Below, piece after piece: positions 10,168-18,699 of a stretch of DNA of 64,000 nt. The notes below the pieces were generated by a model that ran no database searches, had not been told where the DNA came from, and saw only the letters and a list, made by a program, of their open reading frames with translations. The DNA comes from Schizochytrium sp. TIO01 (lineage: Eukaryota > Sar > Bigyra > Thraustochytrida > Thraustochytriidae). The stretch covers positions 4,587,483 through 4,651,482 of the forward strand of contig SMSO01000032.1 in NCBI GenBank assembly GCA_004764695.1. Reading direction: 5' to 3'. The position numbers were made by a program, and so were the translations under genes. Position 1 is the stretch's first letter, and each line of letters starts with the position of its first letter.

Positions 10168-10241
10168 GTCTCCGTGGCCAAGTTGGATAAGGTGCCTGAC
10201 TACGAATCAGGAGATCGTGGGTTCAAGTCCCGCCGGAGATT
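10168..10241 (+). tRNA. tRNA-Arg(ACG): tRNA-Arg (anticodon ACG), array copy 7
   Basis: Identical tRNA. Perfect downstream hairpin GCCTCTCT-CAG-AGAGAGGC at 10254–10272, preceded by T5 and followed by ATTTTGAT. Confidence 0.95.
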
Positions 10242-10344
10242 GATCACCTTTTTGCCTCTCTCAGAGAGAGGCATTTTGATTTAAATAAATGAGTGATATA
10301 ATTATAAGGAGCGGAAGTTCCTGACTCGATAACCGAATTAAAAT

Positions 10345-10418
10345 GTCTCCGTGGCCAAGTTGGATAAGGTGCCTGACTACGAATCAGGAGATCGTGGGTT
10401 CAAGTCCCGCCGGAGATT
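10345..10418 (+). tRNA. tRNA-Arg(ACG): tRNA-Arg (anticodon ACG), array copy 8
   Basis: Identical tRNA. Its 5' flank (about 10308–10344) matches that of the minus-strand copy at 2090–2163 with one indel. Downstream hairpin of the CCCATCAATGG type. Confidence 0.95.
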
Positions 10419-10520
10419 GGTTTACCTTTTTTGCCCATCAATGGTGAATTTTGATGAAAACAGATAATTGATAGAAGAATAAATTAACCATGTGGATTTC
10501 CCTAAATATCTGAACAAGAT

Positions 10521-10594
10521 GTCTCCGTGGCCAAGTTGGATAAGGTGCCTGACTACGAATCAGGAGATCGTGGGTTCAAGTCCCGCCGGAGATT
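10521..10594 (+). tRNA. tRNA-Arg(ACG): tRNA-Arg (anticodon ACG), array copy 9 (last)
   Basis: Identical tRNA, last of the array. Its downstream sequence departs from the repeat unit: after T5 there is a weaker AGCTTAAAAGTTCT inverted repeat and then a T10 run at about 10631. Confidence 0.95.
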
Positions 10595-10884
10595 AATTTT
10601 TGAGCTTAAAAGTTCTTAATATTAGAACATGTTTTTTTTTTTTCATAGGTCGTTTTGTTACTATTATTATTATATTATTTAACACTAAAAACAGCAAGGG
10701 TAAAACAGATAGAGCTTGTTTCATTTGAAAATAAACTCTGCTGATGTAGTGCGTCTATTTTCGTTCCTTTGTCCTATCGATCTACTATGTCACAATCATT
10801 CTATCTAAACAGAATGGAGGACTTCATTTGTCAAATGGAAAAACACATTTTTTGGGCTGTGGGTGAATATGAATTAATTCATTG

Positions 10885-12201
10885 TCAATTCTTTAGTGTT
10901 GCCTTTGTGTACCTAGCAAGCGCTGACCACCCCCATAACGCTTTTCGAAGAGTATAAACATAAGTAAGTTCGCACATATCTTCGTCAAACTTATCAAGCA
11001 ATGCGAACTTCATCTGTTCGAAAATTGGACCCGGAGAAATAGGTACGTTCTTTAATGCAAAGCTGTCAAGCCCATCATCAGAGGATATTTGCCAAGCAAC
11101 TTGCATCATTGCCCGTCGTCGGATTTGCGTTTCAATATACTCTTCGTACGCCTCATTAATTATTTCCATGTGCAATTCGCGTTCAGCTTCGCTTGCTGAC
11201 CCCAAAATGTAGAGAGAAGATTCTGTATGTAAACAGAACGGCCAATGCCGGGTACTTGTTTCAAGAGTCCAAACATCAACAGGACTGCCTGTCGGTAAGA
11301 CAAGCTCCTCAAAGAATAAATGCACTAGGGCGGTACTCTCATCGTTGATATCATTAATTACGAGCCCTAAGGTCTGGACATTGACATAAACTCGCCGCCA
11401 TTTATTAGGGCGATCTCCCTGCATGTATGCTTCAAACCTCGTTTTAAAATCGCCCACTTGATGGAGCTCATCGTCGTCCATAAATTTCTTTCGCCCTCCA
11501 TTGATGCGTAGTTGAGGTCTCATTGTAGCGTATTTTTTCATTGACAGAACCCATGAGGAGCGTTGTCGTGGTTCTGGTCGACTGGTATCCTGCAAAGAAG
11601 GGCATTCGGCTTGCTCTTCCAAAGGACAACTGCTGCTTCGAAGGAGTGATTTACCGAGCATACGCCAGATTTCATCATTTAGGGCGGTAAGATCTGAGGA
11701 TCCTCGGCTTCGATGCATAACTTCTTGGGGGGGAAGTTTATTGTGATCTGGAAATGCATGCCTATATGAACCAAAACCTTCTTCTGTGAAGTCTTCTATA
11801 GGCACGTCCTCCTCAGAGGTCTCGCTTTCGGTCAAGTCTGATTCAATACGAAGTCTAGGCAATGGCTTTCTCCAGGAAAACCTCATTACTCCACCTGGGG
11901 CAGTCGCTGCTCTCATAACTGTTTCTTTTCCATATGACTGAGATTTCCTGAACCTTAGTTGCTTGATGGCATCCCGGCCTCTAGCCAGACTGCGTCGCAG
12001 TCTTTGCCCGCCGGGTTGCTTCGAGTTTTCTTGACCGCCTTCACTGTCCCTATCGAAAGGCATGTTTGCTCGTCTAGAGGACCCCAATCGTTGAAGAGTT
12101 CCCTTTTGTCGAAGAGACATGCTCATTTGATGTGCTCTAGATTCTACAAATGCCTCCACAACATCATCTGGAGCTCTGGCGCTTTGCTCCTCGTGCTCCA
12201 T
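10885..12201 (-). CDS. PH-like domain protein, otherwise unknown
   Basis: 438 residues from the first in-frame ATG (12201). The frame stays open upstream to about 12387 without an ATG, so a 5' exon is possible. The first ~240 residues are low-complexity, rich in Ser, Arg and Glu, and probably disordered. Residues about 245–350 (from DFKTRFEAYMQ through KWRRVYVNVQTLGLVI to the LHMEIINEAYEEYI helix) look like a pleckstrin-homology fold: strand-rich, with W and the WPFCLHTESSLYILGS segment, closed by an amphipathic helix. PH folds bind phosphoinositides or proteins at membranes. A basic C-terminal tail follows. The PH assignment is by pattern only; the biological role is unknown. Confidence 0.65.
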   Translation of the reverse strand: MEHEEQSARAPDDVVEAFVESRAHQMSMSLRQKGTLQRLGSSRRANMPFDRDSEGGQENSKQPGGQRLRRSLARGRDAIKQLRFRKSQSYGKETVMRAATAPGGVMRFSWRKPLPRLRIESDLTESETSEEDVPIEDFTEEGFGSYRHAFPDHNKLPPQEVMHRSRGSSDLTALNDEIWRMLGKSLLRSSSCPLEEQAECPSLQDTSRPEPRQRSSWVLSMKKYATMRPQLRINGGRKKFMDDDELHQVGDFKTRFEAYMQGDRPNKWRRVYVNVQTLGLVINDINDESTALVHLFFEELVLPTGSPVDVWTLETSTRHWPFCLHTESSLYILGSASEAERELHMEIINEAYEEYIETQIRRRAMMQVAWQISSDDGLDSFALKNVPISPGPIFEQMKFALLDKFDEDMCELTYVYTLRKALWGWSALARYTKATLKN

Positions 12202-12610
12202 TCTTGCTGCACGTGCTGTGAAGACAGGGATTGAATTGAACCTCAACTGGTTCTTGACTGATGACACAAAAATGACCTCAGGAGTGAATGAAAAGAGATG
12301 AGTAGTTGCAAGATGCCAAAGTCCAGTATCTGCTTGGGATGGTTTAGGATCTGTCGGCCAGCGTGCAGGCTTTGATTCACATTTTCAGGAGTGGAGTCGC
12401 GTTGGTTCAACTAGGTGAACACCTTAAATCTGCTAGCTGGAAAAATAAAAGGTAAAGTATAAATATTTATTTAGACCTCAGACTTTCATATTGTAAATAT
12501 TTTACTTTATTTTTATTTGTTTTAAAAGATAATTTTTGATTTATTTTCACAATTAATTTTTTTTCGGAATGGATGCAAACTTGACGGCAGAGGCTTGGAG
12601 ACCCCAAGGG

Positions 12611-12637
12611 AGCTAGCTAGCTAGCTAGCTAGCTAGC
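12611..12637. repeat. (AGCT)n microsatellite
   Basis: Nearly seven uninterrupted units of the self-complementary tetramer AGCT. The same motif recurs at 13251–13268 and 59167–59186. Confidence 0.95.
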
Positions 12638-13717
12638 CATATTAAAGACTAATTCTTCAGCTCTACAGGTTACGTACGAGCCGCGAAAGCTTGGAAAATG
12701 AATCATGTATCATAGGAAAATATTTTTTTTGGTACCTACCTAGGCATCGATCGCTCTACTAAAATCAAAGTACTAAATCACAGCGCCTAAATCAGCAAAC
12801 CCAGCATAGTTCGTGACATCAGTTGCAAATCATCTCGGTATCTAGCTAGGCATCCTTCACGGGCTGAGCCCATCTGTGCACGTGGGTCGTCATTCCCGGG
12901 GCAAAACGAAACCGAGGTTCTGGCGCTGCTTAGTACTCACTCAGCCACCCGGTCTGCTATGAACCCGATGGTGCTCTCGCCACCACTCTCGCGAGCATCT
13001 TTAGGAGCGCACATTGCATCCATGCATTTGCGCGGACGGGCCCAAGGAGAGAACGCTGAGCAAAGGGCGGTCAACCTGGCTTCTTTGGCGCTGCCAGGAC
13101 CTGCTCTTCATGCAATCGATCGCTGCGATGCCTGCCTCCACCTTATTAGCCCATAGGGCTCTGGAGCACTTCAGAGTGCTGAGTTCTGAGTTCCTACGGT
13201 CTCATTGGAGGAAAGGTATTGGTTCCAGTAGGAACCAAAGTAGACCCTCCTAGCTAGCTAGCTAGCTACTGGCTAGCTACCTCCCTCTCGTTTAACACGT
13301 TTAATAAGTATGGAAGGTTAGGGTAGAAAAACAAAACAAGAACAAAACGGAGCCAGAACATCGGGTTCGAGTAGTCCCAAGCACTCTTGAGGTTGGCTGA
13401 GACGACGCGGGTTTGCGTTGAGGAGCCTTGGTGCGGTGCAGAGGTCGCTAGCTAGCAGCGGCTGCAAATGCGAAATCTGTCTGGCCTTGGCGATTCCCAA
13501 ATAAGGCTTTGCCCGCCTTACTACAATTTCGACAGTTTTGCGAGCTCGATCGCAGAGCTTTTGGAATCTGGTGGCAGTTTTGGGGATCAATGAAATCTGC
13601 GGCAAGGATCTGTGGCCAACAAACCTCAGATCAGTGGGACTTCCAGGTCTAGCCAAAGGGGCGGATCTTCCCGCTCAACAAGTCGGCTGGGAATAATTGC
13701 AAAACACCAGACCCTTC

Positions 13718-14153
13718 TTCTTTTTAAAGGGTGCTGACATCGTGCATGCCCTCTTCAAGCCATGTGCAGGTCATGGGCTTGACTTTGGCAGTGCCAATAT
13801 AAGGGTAGTTGTACTGGGTTATGTAATGAAAGAAGTCCTCAATTGTATCGACAACTACAACATGCCAGTGGTGGAATCTACCCAGTAGAGCATATTATTG
13901 TATCCGGTATTAAAAACTTGTTGGCCAATCCTCTTGCTTGGAGTATATGTTGTCGATTGCCAAGATTTGAGAAGATGTTTTTAACTGCGGTATGTAGTCG
14001 AGCATAAACACAATTACAAAATCTGAGAATTCCAGGCAGGGAATAGGCAGCGAGATCTATTGGCAGTAGTATACTGTGACCTTCTTCATCAACATATTCG
14101 AATAACTGTACTATATCACTGCTGTGATTTCTAAATAAGAAAGGATGGTTCAT
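13718..14153 (-). pseudogene. Possible gene relic or small multi-exon gene, unidentified
   Basis: Two adjacent minus-strand segments look protein-coding. 14153–13878 is an ATG-started 91-residue frame (MNHPFLFRNHSSD…). The other ends in a TAA near 13718 after about 54 residues containing WHVVVVDTIEDFF, YPYIGTAKVKPM and WLEEGMHDV, a composition unlike random AT-rich DNA. They are in different frames and have no join I can prove. I do not recognise the family; a transposase or host-gene relic is possible. Confidence 0.25.
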
Positions 14154-15273
14154 GAACCTGTGGAGGGAATGATTTTTTTATTGCTTTGGTACGGAGGGTA
14201 GTGAGAAGCAAAATGTCGCTGTTTGTCTGTGTATTCTTTAAGTTGTTAGTCATAACTTGACCAAAACTGTTTCATATTATGCGAAGCGAATGAGTAAGCT
14301 ATTGTCTGATATTAATAATTTGGCCTTTAGCAAGAGTATCTGCCAAGTTTAAAGGTCTAGCTTTCGCCTCAACAAATATCTATATTTGTAACCAATAAAC
14401 TACTACGTACCTACTTCATTGTTTAGGTTTGGAAATAGGACGATCGTCGTGGACTGGCACGTGGACAACACAGGTTGCTCTTTGGACTGTCTCACATCTC
14501 TTGAAAAGAAAAAGAAAGAAATATGTCTGCTCATGTTTGAATGCATTTAGAATATTGAACCCGTTGAGAGAAAACGTCAAAACACTGTGGTCTCAGCACT
14601 GCGACTACATTTTTGTTAGCTTTGTGGAGGTAATACATAGTGCTATCATTTATTTCGGACTCGGAACAGGTTTAAAAAGGAACAAACGAAAGTAATGATT
14701 ATTCACAGGATAATGCACAGAGCTCCAAAGGACTGTCAAGCGATGAGAGGTTTCTCTCGCTAAATCCCGCATGACAATCTGGCTAAATAGAGCTCATTTA
14801 AAAGTGAAGTGGAGTACTGCACTTTTGGTTTTTAATTGTTCTTGTCTAAACCTACGAATGCCTTCTTCGAAATATATACTCTTTAATGCTTTATGCGAAA
14901 GAAAACAAAAAGTAGTATATGACTACTATTAGGGTAGACGCTACCTACCTACCTACCTACATACATACTCCTTTTACAACCTTGTATTTTTGGCTGGCAG
15001 AAGAACTTCGTGCTTTGCGGAGAGCTCGTGCATGAACTCTGTATCTGCATAGCTGTGTAGATGTCTTGCATTACATCCACAGGGACTTGCTAACAATCTT
15101 CCGCTTCAAAAACTTACTTACTTGAATTGCTTATTCAACCGGAAGAACCTCCTTCCCGCTGCAGCCTCCGCACATTCACTGGGAAGTTGCAATAAGCGAG
15201 CAGCGGAACATACAAACTTTCGGCGTTGCAGTAGCGTCTTTGGATAGTTTGAGAGGTAGAGATAGTAGACAAA

Positions 15274-16353
15274 ATGGACGTGGAAAAGCGCCCTGGGCGT
15301 GGGCGATGCGCTGTCGCAAATAAGGTTTTGCGACGAGGAGATCTTGTCCTCAGTGATCCTGGAGTCGTACCTCCTGTGCTAACACTAGACCGATGGGATA
15401 CTAATTGCTGGGCATGCTTAAAGCCGAGCTCAGAGGCATCCTTGTTGCGGTGTTCTAGATGTAAAGTCGCACGTTTCTGCTCGAAAGGGTGTCAGCGCAC
15501 TGCCTGGCCAACCCACAAGCATGAATGCAACCCAACCCTTGCTACGGTCTCCAAACTCAATGAATACATGGCTCCAAATGTTGTCTTGGTGGCGCGATTG
15601 CTTGGCAAGCCTGAGTGCCATGCACAGATTCTAGATCTTGAAAAAAGCACTGATACGTCACCAAATAGTCTGATTGCAACCTTGGCTACGACACTTGCAA
15701 ATGCTCAAGACAAAACAGATCTGGCATTTGAACTCTCATCTCGCTTTGACCGCAATAACTTTGGAATTGTAGACAGTCTTTATGTAACAGTTGCATTAGG
15801 TGTTTATCCCGTTGGAGCAATGCTTAATCACTCTTGTGCCCCAAACTGCGTTCTGTTCTATCGGCAGGAGGCAGGACGCAGTATACAGGAAATCAGATGC
15901 ATTGCCGAGAAAATTGAGCCTGGAACAGAGCTTGTTCATGCGTATTGCGATGCCGTTCTCCCTACGCCAGAACGGCAAGAGAAACTCAAGGATCTGTACA
16001 ATTTCAAATGTGAATGTGAACTGTGTCATCTTCCAGCTGCTGAGGAAAGCGAACGCGCTAATCTAGCGCCGCTTGTTTCGATTGAGGGGGAAAAACTTAG
16101 CCTCGCTTTGGAAGCTGGCCAGCTTGAGGAGGCCACCGTTAGCTGCCAGACTCTGATTGGTATGTACGAAAAAGTATATGACAGATGTCCATATCATCCT
16201 CTTATTGGCTTACAACTATATACGCTGGGCGATTTACTTACTGCCCAAGGACAACCTGCGGAAAAATCATATGCTCGTGCACGAGCTATTCTTGGGGCTA
16301 CATATGGCTGGGAGAGTGATCTTGTCAAGCAGCTCACTATCGGAGCGCACTAA
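15274..16353 (+). CDS. SET and MYND domain lysine methyltransferase (SMYD family)
   Basis: 359 residues from an ATG preceded by A-rich sequence (AAAATGG). The order is typical of SMYD. The N-terminal SET half opens with G-R-G-R-C. A MYND zinc finger occupies residues 45–85 (C45, C48, C60, C63, C69, C73, H81, C85, with the W-x-x-H-K signature). The SET core has N185-H-S-C-A-P-N, which forms part of the SAM site, and a later YCDAVLPTPERQEKL segment. The post-SET zinc cluster is C246-x-C248-x-x-C251. The C-terminal helices (260–350) are TPR-like. Family members transfer methyl groups from SAM to lysines of histones or cytosolic proteins. The 3' end overlaps the convergent downstream gene by 17 bp. 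Confidence 0.9.
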   Translation: MDVEKRPGRGRCAVANKVLRRGDLVLSDPGVVPPVLTLDRWDTNCWACLKPSSEASLLRCSRCKVARFCSKGCQRTAWPTHKHECNPTLATVSKLNEYMAPNVVLVARLLGKPECHAQILDLEKSTDTSPNSLIATLATTLANAQDKTDLAFELSSRFDRNNFGIVDSLYVTVALGVYPVGAMLNHSCAPNCVLFYRQEAGRSIQEIRCIAEKIEPGTELVHAYCDAVLPTPERQEKLKDLYNFKCECELCHLPAAEESERANLAPLVSIEGEKLSLALEAGQLEEATVSCQTLIGMYEKVYDRCPYHPLIGLQLYTLGDLLTAQGQPAEKSYARARAILGATYGWESDLVKQLTIGAH

Positions 16354-17656
16354 GATCAAACTGCGGGTTGGGCGTGTATGAAAAGTTTGACTCTCGGAGC
16401 ACATCAGCATGTGAGGACGGAGTTTTCTGAAGTCGTGCAGAGCGCCTCACTGGAGTCATTGAGGTTTCACTGCCCAGCAAGCTAGCCTGGGAAGGCTTAT
16501 TCTTGACAGCTGCGACCGCCACAATCGAGCCTGTGGCCCCATTCTTTGACAGACTTTGTGCAAGACTTTGCCGACTTTTGCGGGTTGGCTCTGGAGATTC
16601 GGGATCCTCATTCTCAAGAATCGTGTCTTCCTGAAACCGTACAGGGATACGTTTAGCTCCGGATCGCAATGCGCTACCCAACCTAGAGGAGTTCATGGAT
16701 CGTAGTGCGCTTCGTGGAGCCTTTTGCACTGTGTTTGGGTTGAACGTGAGGTATGCATCGAGCGGTTCATCGGATGCGGGTCGCACGAGGTCTTCGTTTT
16801 TAAGTAGGTCATCTAATGTCCAAGCGCCAGCCATAGAAGGGAAAAGCTCAGACTCAAGAAATGTGCTGCATGCCTCCAGTACCTCGGGTGCCGTACAGTG
16901 CCGCAAGGCGTTAGCATATATACTCCCTGCACGCACGCGATTTCCGAGACTGACCTCAATCTCCGCTAACTTCATCCAAAAGCAGCCAACCTTGACACTC
17001 ATCGGAACCTCCTCTCGCATTTGTCGAAGAAAGCTCCGCGCTTCATCATATTTCTTTGCTTTAATCATGCTGTCCACAATTTCTGTTTGCTCTTTCACCA
17101 TATTCTCTAAATGGTTTTGCGTATCCTTCTTGACAACCTGTTCTGAGGCTGCTGTCTCCTCAACCAGCTTGCGGGTTTTGCGAGCGCTCTCAAGCGCCTC
17201 AGCTCTTGTCCGTCGTTCATCAAGTGCTCGCTTGCGTTTGGTTACACTAGCAGCTAACTTTGCACGGATGCTTGCAGCCGCAGTGCTCTTGGTTGCTGTT
17301 GTGACAGTTGCTGTGGCTGGCTCTGCTGAGTTTTCTGCAGTCTTGTTCGAAGGGGCTGTTTTCTCATTCTCATGACCAAACTTGAGTCGTGTCGGCGTTA
17401 GTGTATTCACCTTCGGCCCCACCAAACTTGCGGACCCTGCTCTTGGCGCAGTTTGGCTTTCGCTTGTCTTTGCAGATGAAGAGCTTCGCGACGAAGAGGG
17501 TGCCTGTGTAGGCTGTTTGCCAACGCTGTTCTTGCTGTTGCTGTTCGTGCCTGAAGCTTCTGCGGTATTACTGGATGCCAAGCCGGCAGCCTTCTTCTTG
17601 TTCCGCTGGTTTCGCCATGCCAGCAGCTGTTGTTTCCGCGAGTCTGCGTCAGCCAT
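16337..17656 (-). CDS. CKAP2-like cytoskeleton-associated protein (tentative)
   Basis: 439 residues from an ATG. The N-terminus (MADADSRKQQLLAWRNQRN) resembles the short basic helix that opens CKAP2/CKAP2L proteins. Residues about 25–130 are Ser/Thr/Ala-rich and disordered. A basic coiled region follows at about 130–190. Residues about 185–270 form helical hairpins (KKYDEARSFLRQMREEVP, FWMKLAEIEVSLGNRVRAGSIYANAL) resembling the CKAP2 C-terminal domain. The tail is basic with S/T-P sites, including the last ~20 residues. CKAP2 proteins bind spindle microtubules; that function is inferred, not shown. The stop codon lies inside the 3' end of the SMYD gene, so the two CDS overlap tail to tail. 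Confidence 0.55.
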   Translation of the reverse strand: MADADSRKQQLLAWRNQRNKKKAAGLASSNTAEASGTNSNSKNSVGKQPTQAPSSSRSSSSAKTSESQTAPRAGSASLVGPKVNTLTPTRLKFGHENEKTAPSNKTAENSAEPATATVTTATKSTAAASIRAKLAASVTKRKRALDERRTRAEALESARKTRKLVEETAASEQVVKKDTQNHLENMVKEQTEIVDSMIKAKKYDEARSFLRQMREEVPMSVKVGCFWMKLAEIEVSLGNRVRAGSIYANALRHCTAPEVLEACSTFLESELFPSMAGAWTLDDLLKNEDLVRPASDEPLDAYLTFNPNTVQKAPRSALRSMNSSRLGSALRSGAKRIPVRFQEDTILENEDPESPEPTRKSRQSLAQSLSKNGATGSIVAVAAVKNKPSQASLLGSETSMTPVRRSARLQKTPSSHADVLRESNFSYTPNPQFDLSALR

Positions 17657-18699
17657 TCGTCTTGTCAGCTGTACGCTCGCTCTGCTGGTCTTATGTCACG
17701 CTTTAAACCGGTTCTGATGAACAATATTTGTCTTGGAAAAGTAGTACTAACCTCAATCTCAATCGTTCCGAAGGATCGGTCAGCCTGCTTTGACTTTTCC
17801 CAGGATGGCAGGGGGCGCACTTATCTAATGAGGACCAAACAAGCTATCGATTGAGTTGATAGCGGTGATTGCAGGAATGCAGTGGAAATGAATAGAAAGA
17901 GAAGGCCCTGGATTTCCAAGTTTTCCTAGATCTGTTCGTTTCTCAAGCGGCGGTTGCATGTTTTTGAACAACCCAATTTAGTTGTTTGAAGGCGGGACTA
18001 GTTAATATGATCCTCACTGAAGATATACTCCTAGTGTTTTTGTTATATAATATAAATAAAATTTATGATGGGACTCGTGGTGGGACTAGGCACCTCTCCT
18101 TGTTCTCTAAGCAACAGTGAGATGCTGTGTGTTTGTAGAGGTGAGGCCATTGCAAAATTCACTAGATTAAGATGGCTTGAACTCAACATTGTGAGACGTT
18201 TCTGTAGAATATCGTGATGTTCTTTGACGTATGAATTGCGTAACTAATTTCAGGAACGATCTATTTCATGGTGGTACAAGAATTAGAAATCCGATGTCTC
18301 TATATGCTTTCTGTACATGAATACTCCTTGGATAAATTGGCCCTTGCTCCGTAATTTGCGAGAAGTTTTCATTTGCTTTGTTTTAAAGATAACTCGATTA
18401 GAGTTTTAAAAGAAAAGCTTTGTTTTGAGTGTATTCCTGTTCAGAAGTTTGACTATCGCGAGGACGGTTATGAGAAAGTGTCATGCTATAGCAATTTCTC
18501 TGTTGATGTTGGTAGCTACTTAAGTATAGAGATGAAATAAAATAAAATTGTCATGATGCTCTCCGTCGGTTCTATTTTTTATCTGTCATTTTTTAAAATC
18601 GCGAATTGGCAAACAAAATGGAATTCATTCTAATAGGAAAAATAATATCTTTAATGACTGAAGTCTATTTAGTACTGTGATATGGTCCTGACAGCCCAT
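17657..18699. other. Intergenic region
   Basis: Upstream region of the CKAP2-like gene followed by the 3' side of the copine gene. AT-rich, no gene or structured repeat recognised. The reading frames around 17630–17850 are shadows or noise. Confidence 0.5.

Larger units (their letters stand above)
9105..10594 (+). repeat. Tandem array of nine tRNA-Arg(ACG) units, about 177-bp period
   Basis: Nine tRNA genes start at 9105, 9285, 9459, 9638, 9815, 9993, 10168, 10345 and 10521. Steps are 180, 174, 179, 177, 178, 175, 177 and 176 bp. The 74-nt tRNA is invariant while the ~103-bp spacers diverge. Spacers keep a T5–T6 run 10–13 nt after the tRNA, then a hairpin, then often ATTTTGAT, and an ATATCTGAA-like stretch about 15–20 nt before the next tRNA. 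This is a head-to-tail unit amplification. Confidence 0.9.
12202..15273. other. 3-kb region without a convincing gene
   Basis: Contents by position are as follows. 12611–12637 is (AGCT)n. 12850–13700 is a GC-richer island with several short overlapping ORFs in different frames but no recognisable domain. 13251–13268 is a second (AGCT)n. 13690–14153 contains protein-like minus-strand fragments listed separately. 14430–14930 shows nothing. 14944–14967 is (CTAC)n/(ATAC)n. The last ~150 bp before 15274 is the SMYD 5' region. Confidence 0.5.

Noticed and set aside
1497-10594. Repeated cluster as a CRISPR-like array (repeat 74 nt, spacers ~100 nt)
   Set aside because: The repeat folds as a tRNA with anticodon and A/B boxes, and the spacers are related to each other, unlike CRISPR spacers.
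13318-13656. A 112-codon minus frame in the GC island
   Set aside because: No domain, with several competing frames of similar length.
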